From Coriolopsis trogii (Eukaryota > Basidiomycota > Agaricomycetes > Polyporales > Polyporaceae), in assembly GCA_020543525.1 (NCBI GenBank), contig JAHYIO010000005.1:62001-126000 (forward strand): a stretch of DNA of 64,000 nucleotides. Reading direction: 5' to 3'. The translations under genes were made by a program, and so were the position numbers. Shown here piece after piece: positions 1 through 10,528 of the stretch. How positions within the stretch are numbered: the first letter of the stretch is position 1; every line of letters starts with the position of its first letter. A model generated the notes under the pieces. It saw nothing but the letters and a program-made list of their open reading frames with translations. It was not told where the DNA came from and did no database searches.

Positions 1-686
1 GAGTCCCATCGGTGACGTCAGTAACACTACGTCCTTCACTGCTCGAGTTCTGAGAGCCGCGTAGGTTGGTCATCGAGGATCCTGGACGAGAGCGTGTGGT
101 GCCGTTGCTCTCCAGGCTGGATAACCTCCATAGGAGTCTGCTCGTGTCCCTCCCCGGCTCCCAACTACGTCTCGACTCGTCGAGCGCACTTGGGCAACGT
201 CCAATGCCCGGGCGGAGAACAGGACAAGGCTTGCCACGTCCACACTGCACGCATGGGGGGCAGTTTGGGACGTGCGCGAAGGCGAAGGCGAGGGTGGGAG
301 CTCGGGCGATCTCTGGAGGAGAGACAAGGAGACGAAGCAATGGCGAGCTCGAAAGCTCCATTCTGAAGGGCCGTCAGACTGCCGACGAAGGTTCTAATCT
401 GTAAAGACATCAGTCGTGGTCTCGCAGGCCCAGCAGATACTCAAACGCACCACATTCGCCCAAAGGTGTCGGATTGCTCGGATACCAGATGTCTTGTCGA
501 CATGCTCACACCCCAGTAACGTGCGGAGATCGTGTAGGCTATCATTATATGCTCACTTCAGCACCACAACACATCTGGATCTCGAGAAAACACGTACCGG
601 CCCTCCCTTTTGCACTCCAAAAACGCCCTTTCCTCCCACTTACCCCAAGTGTTACAAAGGCTGGAGCACGTTTCGATCTAAGTACA
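1..686. other. No gene recognised
   Basis: Short overlapping open frames occur on both strands, but none has a recognisable motif or a splice structure that I could phase. This is probably the 3' flank of the minus-strand GIY-YIG gene that ends just to its right. Confidence 0.5.
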
Positions 687-1262
687 TCAAACGTTCAAGA
701 ATCCTGACCACTTCTGAATTAACGGCAGTATCACCTTTCTCCAAACTTCAAGCGGTCCATCTGTGCCCCTCGCGTGGAATAAAAACTGTTCACGGTGCCT
801 TCGTGTGCCTGAGAGGTCGTGTACATGTTAGTAGGGAGTGTATGGTCTGGATAGGATCGCTCACAATCGGGGCAAGTGTATCTCAGATTCGTCGCGAATT
901 TGGCCAGATTGAGGTGGACCAGTCGCTCCAATCGATGAGTGTTGGATGTTGGTCCACCAGACGACGGCCAGAACCCTAAGAGAACTGGTCGCGTCGACGG
1001 GCAGCTCCGCTTCCATTCGCGCATGCGCCTTTTGACGTCATTAGTCCGGCCGACCTTGATGATATGAGAATGCGACCGGGACGTCTCTGTTGTACATGAA
1101 GTCAGACAGCAACCCCTCCTCCGAAGCGCAATAGTCCTTACTTGGGATGGCGTATGAGTAAATGTATCCATCCGCCTCCGCAAGAGACAACGGCATGGAC
1201 TTGGTTCGCCTCAATAGGTGTTGTACGCTCTTCTTGCACCGAGGACGCGCGATACTAGTGCC
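687..1262 (-). CDS. GIY-YIG / T5orf172 (DUF1766)-like domain protein, 3' part
   Basis: Three exons can be joined in phase: 1142-1196 (or from 1262), 865-1086 and 687-808, with introns of 55 nt (GTAAGG..CAG) and 56 nt (GTGAGC..CAG, with a CTAAC branch site). The product has the order GYIYSY, then IIKVGRTNDVKRRMREW, then CPDC-x3-HREQF. This is the T5orf172 layout: a GIY-YIG-type core with an arginine-rich helix, followed by a Cys2-His putative zinc site. The first in-frame ATG is at 1196, but the frame stays open up to a pyrimidine-rich acceptor (TTCTTCAG) just right of 1262, so earlier exons probably lie further right. Members of the family are predicted DNA-binding or nuclease-like proteins, related to meiotically upregulated Mug113 in fission yeast. 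Activity here is inferred; the domain call is firm. Confidence 0.8.
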
Positions 1263-2803
1263 TGAAGAACGGGTGAGGAATAGTCATTCAATGCAGAACA
1301 ACCGTCATTTACGTTGCCGTGCCCTCGCCATGTCAACTTGTCCTGGTCGTGAGTGATGACTTACTCGGAACGCTTCAAATTCGCTGACAATTCAAATTTC
1401 CGAATGTACTCGTGAGCATAGCATGAGAGCGACCACATACCGTGTCGCAGTACTCACAAGTGAATGAAATAACCCAAAAGATGGAGTGAAGAGTGTCCTT
1501 GGAATGTGATGACAGGGATTAGACAGCAGAAGACGGTCAGGGTGAAGTACTCAACTAGCGTCAGCGCGAGAATAGTCTTGTCGCGCTAGTCTTCTCTTGA
1601 GCAAATTGCTAAATGCGGAGTGTTCTCGCGACGAACGTGAAAGGAAGGAGACTAAACCCAGCCCCAGAGCCGTCTGGTCGCTCTTGCTGATAGCTCGGTG
1701 TACTTCGATGGCAAGCACCGCTATTGGAAGCGCGAGCTCTTGCTCACACGGTAGACGAGTAATCGAATCCATTTGCTATCTAACGCAATACGTGCAGTAC
1801 ATCTGTCAAACGCCTAGTTAGTGTCCGTCTTGTGCTGCCCGTCAAGCACACTAACGTACCAGATAACAGAGTTCATCGTTCTTCTTGAACGCGACTGCCA
1901 GATTGCTGTGGTCTCCACGGTCACCGAGACGCATACAGTTGACTACCTGTCCAGCACCTCAGCGAATGCAAGAAACCCAGACGATTGAAAACACGTACTC
2001 GTCATTTTCTGGAAGTTTGAACCGTCCTACCCTCGCCCACCAGACACGCACTCAGCTATACAGTCCATCGCGTCCACATTCGCCACTTTCATCACACCAC
2101 TACGCACTACGCCGCCACTTCACCAAAACCAGCCGACCGCGCTCGTCTCCAATTCTCAGCACGAGACATACGCACCACCCTTGACTCGTGCCCCCGCATC
2201 ACCCTCGACATGGCGCAAAGCCCGTCTTGTCGAGGGTGTCTCTGTAGGCAGCAACCCTGATGCTCTCGCTTTCAGAATCTGGCGGTGAAGGGAACATCAA
2301 TATACGCAACACATCTAGCTCCGAAACGAAACTCACCGCTATCTCCCGCAAGGAGTCCATATGGAACCATTGACAAGTTCTAAGAATGTGAACAATTGTA
2401 AGGGTCAGTGAAGAGGACAAGGTCCAAGTCGTGTATCACAAGAAAAGATATGAAGTCACAGAAAAGTGGGAAGCGTATGAGGATCATAAAGGAAACGTCT
2501 GCGTAGCAGTTCAGACATGATGTGCAGAGACTGAGACGAGACCCGAACCTGACTAGTAAAAAAGACGAAGATGTGCGGGCTTTTGTCCAATTTTTATCGA
2601 GACCGAGAGAAATCTGAGACGTAAAGATGACAGTATGGCAAACCAATATATGTATGATTTTTCGAAGTTTAAGTAAGGAGCTTGGAGACAGGAAAGAGAG
2701 ACGAAGGGATGCGGAACAGACTCTGGATTTTATCGTATTTCAAAATGAATATTTCTGGAAGGGACACAAGAAGAAGAGTACACGCATGTCAATCAGAATA
2801 ACA

Positions 2804-2805
<2 letters not shown>
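1263..2805. other. No complete gene seen; may hold upstream exons of the GIY-YIG gene
   Basis: Small open frames occur on both strands, but none carries a recognisable domain. Because the GIY-YIG gene appears to start at an acceptor near 1262, one or more N-terminal exons on the minus strand are expected here, but I could not place them by phase. Confidence 0.4.

Positions 2806-2840
<35 letters not shown>
2806..2840. repeat. (AG)n microsatellite
   Basis: An uninterrupted AG dinucleotide run of about 17 units, followed by a short imperfect continuation. It lies between the GIY-YIG region and the 3' end of the zinc-ribbon gene. Confidence 0.95.
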
Positions 2841-2847
<7 letters not shown>

Positions 2848-2932
2848 GCTGCTCAAGTGCGTAAATTCATGTTCATGAAGGCTGAGCAATCGTCACGCAC
2901 CTCTATCATCAAGCCCCGTCGGGCTTGGTCGT

Positions 2933-5900
2933 TTACTCGTCCCGAGGCTTGCCCTTTCCCTTCAACTTGGGGTTCGAAGACAATGTGTGACGAGACGATT
3001 GCATAGGTTGCGAAGGTGTCGCACCGGCGTTGGCATCGCTGACCCGACCCTCACGTTTGGGCCTCTTCGAGGGACGGCCTTCCCCGGTTGAAGCACGTCT
3101 GGGAGAGCGCACCCGCTTCTTCTGCACGGATGAGGACGGGGCCGCGGCGGCGGTGGCGGTCGTGGTTCGCTTCCCTGTCGGTCTGGGAGAGCGCACCCGC
3201 TTCTTCTGCACGCAGGAGGACGGGGCGTCGTCGTCGACGTCGTCGTCGGACATCACGTTTCGCTTCCCTGTCGGTTTCCGCCCTCCAGTGCTCATGGCGA
3301 CGTGAGTCCTCTCCGGGTGCCTTCTCCAGAAATCTCTAGCGAAGGCACGGTAGAAGGTATCTTGCCGTACTGGAGGCACACCTTGCAGACGTTCGCCGTT
3401 GTCGCGTTCACCATTTGTCGGTCCGGGGGGGTTCGCATTTCCGTGCGCGACAATTGCATTACTGGAACCTTGATCGGGTGCAGCGGACTCTTGCTCCATG
3501 CGGGGTGTCAAGGTGGGAGCAGGGCGAGCGGAGGTGTTGGAGTTGGGCGACGGACCCAGGTTGCGGTCGTCGACGGTTGTGGTAGACGCCCCACCGCGAG
3601 CGCTGGCGGCCACAGTCTTTGTCGACCCATCGCGTTCCCTTCGGAACGTCGGAGCCTCATCAAGCGCGGGCGTCGAGTTCTCGACGTGAGGAGAAGGGGG
3701 AGAATTGTCATCTTCTAGGGCCTCCAGTGCTGCTAGGAAATCTGGACATCTAGCGACACCTGATGCGCGGATGAGGAGAGCTCTACGGCCTCCCAAGCTC
3801 ACAGCAATAGGCCGATAGATGGTCTGCTGTGCCCAGTTGGTGATCGACTGGTCCCAGACACCAATCTTATATATACGAAGTTCATCGAAAACCCGCTCCA
3901 GCCGTTCGACATCGGCGAGAACGACTTCATATTCATCAGACGGGATCGAGAGGTGCACGATCTTCCGGGCCCGATTCTCCTGCGCGGTCGAGTGAGCTCA
4001 GGAGCACCATGCAGCAGCAGTAGTGAACGTACCACAAAGTATATTTGAATCTTGCAGTACCACCTGATTCCGTCGCTGCGAGACTCAACACCAGGATTCT
4101 CGTACCACAGATCGGGAAGCTGACGAAGCACTCTCTCCGCTCGGTCCTCCGTTGTCTCCCGTGAAGGATCAGCTGGGATAGTTGGGACCGTAGAGACACG
4201 TGTGAGCTGCGGAGACCGTGAGGTGGCAGGGACCTCTGCTACGGCGTCCTCCATCGTTGCAGGTGCAGTCACAGGTAGATGTCGCGACGACTGGGGGCCT
4301 TCTGTTGGAGAAGGTCCAACAGGCGAAGGTCCATCTTCACGAGCATCCTCGTCGGAATCCCAGGGGGCTCTCGCATGCTCAGTCTCCTCCACGACCGGTC
4401 GCCACGGACCCAACAGCGTCAAGGGATGGATGACTGCCCGTTCCGTTCTGATGAGAGACCTCGTCCGAGCAGGACGGAGTGGGAGTACAGGGAGAAGCGT
4501 GTTTTTGGTAGCAACAGCTTCGCGTCCAGCCTGCGTGACGTGTACAGAGCATCTTGGACCTTCAAGGTGGTCGTGTTCGTGTTCGTCCTCCTCGTCTGAC
4601 ACAAAATCATCTGTCATTAGGTCGGGGATGTCATCGGCATCGTCACTGTCCTCAGCAGCGAACAAAGAGAACGATGACCTGCGAGAACAGTTCGAGAAGA
4701 CGGAGTGGGCATCAGACGATCCGATATTGGAGTCGACGAAAGGATCTGACGGAGGCAGCTCGTCGTCGTCATCTTCGGGTACGGGCAACGCGGCAGCAGC
4801 ATTTGCGTGCCCCACCTCAAGTCGGAAGGAGGCCTCGAGGGTGGATGGACCATCGCTGTCTTGGTCCGGGGTTCCCGGCACAAAAACATGAGTCACGTCA
4901 GAAAGAGGAGCGCGTTGGGCGTGCTGTCTCTCCATATCTGATACTGTAGGCGAGAGTGCGTTGTCGGGCTGATGGTCATCGAAGTCGGACGCAGTCGGTG
5001 ACACGACCGGGGCCGGGGACGGTGTTGCAGCAGGACGCGCCTGGGCAGCCTTGTTCTCCCTGGTGCTTGACTGCAGACTGGAGGCCCGCTCCGAGTCCGA
5101 GAGAACTATCACCTCCATCTCCGGTGCTGTCCGGTTCACGGGAACCTTGCGCGGTGCTGGGCGCATCACCTGCTTGTCAGAGGAGCTGGCGGTCGGGACA
5201 GGTCGGGCAGCGGTCGCGGTCTCCGTGTCTGACAATACGAGCTTGTCCATGGCTTGCATCTCCTTCGCCGTCCGCTTGACGCGGACTCTCGACGGCGCTG
5301 CGCGGACTCTTGATGGCGCTGTGCTGTCTGCCTTTGCATTTGAGGATATCGATGTCGCGCTTTCAGGAACGGGTGACGCCACGGGCCTCGGCTGCTTGCA
5401 ATAGTCAGACGTGGCCCCTGAACGACAAGACACAACATTTACCTGTGTGCTGGGAGGCTCAGGCGGGGAAACAGGCCTGGGCTGTGGATACAATCAGCGG
5501 TGTAGCTAAAGAAGAAGATGTTATGATTACCTGTGTGCTGGGAGGCTCCGGTGGCGAAGCTGGAACATGGGCCACAAGAGACTCTCCCGTAGATGAGCCA
5601 GGTTCGTCCTGCACTGGTCTCGACGAGGTGGGGGGCGCATCTGCTGTGGCCAGCCGATTCGTAATAGGCTGCGCGTTGGAGCGCTGAGGTGTCGGGCTGA
5701 CTGGAGTCTGTCGCCTCATCGGGGCCTTCCCCTTCTTGTTTGATGGAATGTCGGTCATGGGTACCGTGCGGTCAACTTCTCTACTGGACCCACACATGAA
5801 GTCGTAAGATAAAGGGAAGGGCTGTAGGTCAGACGTCCTCGGGATCGTGGTGGGAGGGGGCATGCTTGTCGACATCGTGGTTGGTGCAAACAAATCCACA

Positions 5901-7334
5901 TCGTCGTCCTTGGTGTCGACTGCCTTAGGCTGCTCCTGAGTGACCGTGTCATCAAAGGCCTCAATGCAAAAGTCAAATTATGTAGAGATTGGACGTGAGC
6001 GCTCAAGACGTACTTTGGCGGCCCAATCTCTGAATTTAGGGTTCGTTACCCCTCTAAGCCTGTCCTCCTGCTCGTGGTGTTCTATTAGATGCGCACCGGA
6101 CGGTACAGCTGTGCAGTTCACATACCGCTTGTTTCTGTAGACTTGCTGCCTGCAACGGGGCCGAAGTATCGTTTAGTGAAGAGCATGGTCTGAACGTTAA
6201 CACTCACCTTGGTGAAGCGGTCCGAAGAGTCCTGCGAAGAGGTCTCAGGCTAGACGTGGAGAAAGATTAGCTGCACACGTCGACGGGTGAATGGTATTGG
6301 AACACACCCCGTCGTTTACTGTCCCAGAATAAAATTCCGCCTGCAGAACCGCTGCCAATTCCTCATCGTGCGAACAATCACCGAACTCGTCGTCTGAATG
6401 CTCAAGGTCCCACATAGTCTGGAAACGTTCTGCGGTTTCACGGTCGCGCTCAAGTTGGTCTTTCGGAGTGCTTGTGTAGACGAGTGTCGAGGAAGAAGAC
6501 GCATTGTCTAGGGTCACCGCAGATGAGGACGCCTATCAAGCACATGTTAGCAAGGACAAACCAAGAATGAGGCGATAGCTTTCCGCACTGTGGGAGGGGT
6601 GAAAGGCATGTTCGCAACGACGCGATGAACCGCCGGACCATTAGAGTGAACAGGTGTCGCCAGGGGTGAAGACGAAGACGAGGTCGCTGCTTCGTGAGCG
6701 GCTGGTATCGAGCGGGCCAGGCGAGGTGGTATTGCTCGGGACGGTCCGCCTTGTCTGTCGGTCTGATGGGGCGGGACAACTGGAGGAGCTGGAGCTGGAG
6801 GTGGGGGGGCTGATCCCGTTGGGGGCGTAAGAGGAACTACTGGAGCGCTAGGCGGAGGAGCTCCTGATAGGAGCGGAGGAGCTGCCGCAGGAGCAGGAGG
6901 AGCTGCTGGGGGAGGCGGAGGACCTGGCGCGCCGCCTTGACCTGCGTCGGGAGGAGGTGCATGCTCGTTCGGCAGAGTAATCTTATCAGGGTGCTTCAGG
7001 CGTGCCGCTTTGATGCGCCTAGCTAGCTGGGAAGATGGACCGGTCTGGTTCTTTGGGAGCGTGTACGCCTTGCATGTCTTGCACTGCGTGTGCTTGTGAG
7101 TGACTGGGACACACGCGTGCAGTCCTCGTTTGGAATACTCACTATTCTGTACCACTTTCCAGCATTGGATCCGCGGTATGTGATACCTGTGAAGAAATCG
7201 CCGACTGTACCGCACTTGCCACATCGAAGGGTTTTGAGATCCTTGTCGTCCGTGGGCCGACGGTCTTCCGTGCCTTCATGGCACAGTGCCTTCACAGAGG
7301 GATGATACTCCCATCTGGGCTTGGCAGGCGCCAT
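2933..7334 (-). CDS. Large disordered protein with N-terminal GRF-like zinc ribbon (unknown function)
   Basis: Nine exons join in phase: 7143-7334, 6589-7083, 6320-6532, 6208-6249, 6014-6145, 5531-5959, 5443-5481, 4033-5391 and 2933-3979, giving about 1315 aa. All eight introns (49-70 nt) are phase 0. The start is the ATG in MAPAKPRWEY. Around residues 35-70 there is CGKC, then ITYRGSNAGKWYRIC, then CKTC. This resembles a GRF-type zinc ribbon, a nucleic-acid-binding fold, though the match is only by pattern. A Pro/Ala-rich tract, a small conserved-looking exon (QVYRNKRYVNC) and a long acidic, low-complexity middle follow. A globular region (IRWYCKIQIYFVENRARK onward, to about residue 1050) precedes a basic tail with two copies of VQKKRVRSPR that look like nuclear-localisation sequences. 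The 13-codon exon 7 duplicates the end of exon 6 (SPPEPPSTQ). The gene lies left of the TET/KDZ genes in divergent orientation and may be element cargo; its role is unknown. Confidence 0.7.
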
Positions 7335-7765
7335 GCTCAGAAGGAGACGAAATTGGATGCGACTGGGCGAAGTGTAGTGCGAGAGACGAGTGTATTCGGG
7401 GGAGAGGAGAAGATGAGGGAACGAAGGAGAGAGGGGGAGGACGAAGGACTTGCCAGATTGTCGTTCCATGCCCTCTGCTCCAGCATCGGACCTCGACCAG
7501 CATGATTGAACATCTTGAAATCGGGGGTTCCGAGCTACCGGCTGTGTGTTGCAATCGGAAATGTGCCCGTGCCTCTCCGTGCTCGGACAGGGCTCCCGTG
7601 TCCTAACGATCCAATCACCGATTTCATCTGCTAGGGAGTCCGGTATCGTTCTGCAAATGCCATTAACTTAAATTTCCTCGATATCCGGAGACGCGTCTGT
7701 CAAATTCAATTCAGCCGAGCAAAATCAATTTCCCCAAAAACAAGGTCTATTCTACTCTGTAGCTA

Positions 7766-10153
7766 CTATGCGGAGCGATCCTTCCGTGCCTTCTTCTTAC
7801 CGTCGTTCCCGGTGCTATCTCCCCCTTCGCCGTCACGTTTGCGCTTGCCTTTAATGCTACATTGATCAGGAGCTTCTGGGGGACCCTTTACTTTCAGATG
7901 CCCCAGAGCAGAGAACTCGCTGCCACCCAAGTTAGGAAATACCAAGTCGCAAAACATAGAGACGTACAGAGGGTCTTGGTCGAGAACTTTCCACGTCCCA
8001 TTCTTCTCACGTACTGGTCGACCGCTCTCTGATTTGCGTGTACCGGCAGGAGTCTGGAGCTGCTTGGATGCAGCTTGAGGCCTCGGTCGAATCTTGATGG
8101 TAAGGCGCGCTGGGAATTCGGTCGCCTGAGCAGACGGCGCGCTCGACGGTGCATCAACTGTGGGTGGACTGAGCGCATCGTTAGAGCTGGACACATCAAG
8201 ACGGACGGCACGCACGACTTCGTTTGCTTGGGAGATAGCGACTTAACATGCTTTACCAGGCGCTTCTTCGCGGCTGTGGAATGCGACTTTCTTGACTTCC
8301 TGCCGCGCGCGGTGGGTGAGACAGTCTTGTGGCGCGTTGGGGCGACAGAAGTGGCGGATGGTCTGTCCGAGGGCTGTCAGCTCTGCATACTTCGCAGGAT
8401 GCTTACACATGCACTTACATTGGCAGCTTGGGAACGAGCTTGGGTGGTGTGTACGGATGGTGTACCGATAGCTCCACAAATGATTGATCCAAGTCCTCAT
8501 CGCTACTGGTGTCCTGTTGATCCACATCCACGACTGTCACCAATGCGGAAGGCGACTCCTTTTGAGCGACCGCTGAAGACGACTCATTTAGTACAGCCGA
8601 AGGGGTTGTGACCAGCCGAGTTTCCGATACAGACACAGCATTGGCCTCTGGCTCGCGTGCTGTCTGGCATGGGATATGGGCTTGCGCGGCCGGGCGATTC
8701 GTCTCTGGAACAGGAGCCGATCGTTCGCGATTCCAGTTCTCTGGAGCTGCGGTCGCGCGCGGCCCGGTTGGAGGTGAGACGGACGGCACAAAGACACTCG
8801 TTACCGAAGATGCAGCGTCCAGGTGACCGGACATTGAGGCGGGACGATTGAAGTCGACTACTGCTTCCGCATGTGTGTGGTCGGGCGTCATGGAAGCGTC
8901 CAGCCGAGAGAAGCTTGACTGAGATATATTCGTGTTAGAGTTAGTCGCCGGTGGGGAGTTGACCTCAACAGCCGCTGAGACAGTACTTGTGGTCGTCGAA
9001 GATGCAACAGCAGGCGCCTCCGTTAATCTGGGCGTGGCGACACCCTCAGTTGGTCTGAGAGCCTTCTGCCTCGTGGCCGCTGGGGCTGTGTAACTGGTCA
9101 ATGATCAATGGATTGGACGTCAGGGAGGGTGAACTCACCGTCGAATATGTCGACCAGCCATTTCTGCACGACCGCATCGAGGAAGCGAGTCGTAGTGCCA
9201 CATTCTTCCGCGATTCTGTCAAACAAAGACAGCCCGTGCGCATCTTCTCCTGTGCTTGGACTGTAGAGCGTCAGAAGCGATGAGGTACTTGTGGGCACAT
9301 GTGTAGACTTACTTCGCCCAACGAACTTCTCCCGCTGAGTCAAGACCACCGATGAGGCAGCAACCCACCCACCCGCTATGCATCTGCCATGTGTCCATGG
9401 TCGCAGGCACCAAAGACGGCATCTGCTCCGCACACCTGAGCCTATGTGAGCAAGAACTTGGGAACCGAACGGGGATGGCTACGAACAACGCTCTACGTGC
9501 CTCTGTTTGCGGAGGCTGTCTTCGAGCTATATTGACGCTATCCGCTCTCTGGGTAAACTCTGCCTGATCTTCGGGGGGGAGCTGGCCGAATGCCGTGGTC
9601 AACGCGCGGTTGTATTGGCCGACAGCCGTGGAGCGCGGTGTGTCTGGGTCAAAGCGCATGGAGGGTCTGGAAGGATGATCGCTCTTCTGGAACTCGCGCA
9701 GCGCACTAGTGGGTGGGATGGGTTGCATGGTGATGACGGGAGTATCTTGAGCTTCCCCCTTCTTCGCCTTACTTTTGCCGCGACTAAACTCCGGACTGTC
9801 ACGCTTCAGTCTCCCGGTAATGCGCTACCACCAGTCAATGAACGAAGGATAAGTAGTAGACTTGGTCGACGTACACTGAGCACCGTCTTCAATCGCTCGA
9901 CGCGCTGCTCCTCGGTCTCCGCCCTCATCCTCACCGCATTTCGGTCTTTGGCCTTTCGAGCAGCATAAGCCTCCTCACTCTCCTCTGTCAGTAACCCACT
10001 GAATCGGGTGAGATACAACTCGTATAACCGTGTCGCAGCCCGCTTTTGCCAGCCCCTCTTGCTTTTATCATTGAGGATGCCCTGTATTTCGTCAGAGTCC
10101 TCCTTCTCGCGAAGAAATTCCGTCTCGTCCGCGCGGAATTTCGAGACTGGCAT
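7766..10153 (-). CDS. Basic, low-complexity protein of unknown function (multi-exon)
   Basis: This is a multi-exon minus-strand gene whose middle splices are not all resolved. The first exon (ATG at 10153, possibly preceded by another exon) encodes KFRADETEFLREK then KRGWQKRAATRLYELYLTRF, ending at a GTACGT donor. Similar short aromatic/basic modules recur in agaricomycete repeat-associated proteins, but I cannot name a family. Later exons give a region with FDRIAEECGTTTRFLDAVVQKWL, a long Ser/Thr/Pro-rich stretch and an Arg/Lys-rich segment. The final exon runs to 7766 with an SIKGKRKRDG-like nuclear-localisation motif. It lies between two other minus-strand genes in a candidate mobile element. 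Exon-level structure is uncertain; coding capacity on this strand is well supported. Confidence 0.5.
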
Positions 10154-10528
10154 GCTGAACCCACAGGTCCACCGATAATCATGAGAGTCAATATGAGAAG
10201 TCGGTTTAAGGCTGCTACAACTCTCACCTGTCACGGACACCCACAGTCGGGATCCGGGTTGGAGACTTGTCGATTGCAGCAAGACACGAGAGGAAAGGAG
10301 TTTGAAGTCGTTCGAGTTCCGCCAATCTTCATGCTAGCTGAACGGTTACCGGACAGATTACCCTCGAAATTGGTGACCAAATTGATACAAAAACATAAAC
10401 AATTGTACATGAAATAATGTAGCTACCAGCCATTCGTAGCTCTGCGGCGTGATACGACTGTCCAGACCAGGTACTCGATCAGGAACGACAATGACAACAA
10501 GTGAAAGGGAAAAACAACTTGCCTATCA

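Noticed and set aside
2880..2932. Possible left terminal repeat of the KDZ element
   Set aside because: Compared by eye with the 20710-20830 region in both orientations; no convincing inverted match was found.
4202..4891. Plus-strand 229-codon Ser-rich open frame
   Set aside because: It is antisense to the phase-consistent long exon 4033-5391 of the zinc-ribbon gene; its Ser/Arg richness is the shadow of that low-complexity exon.
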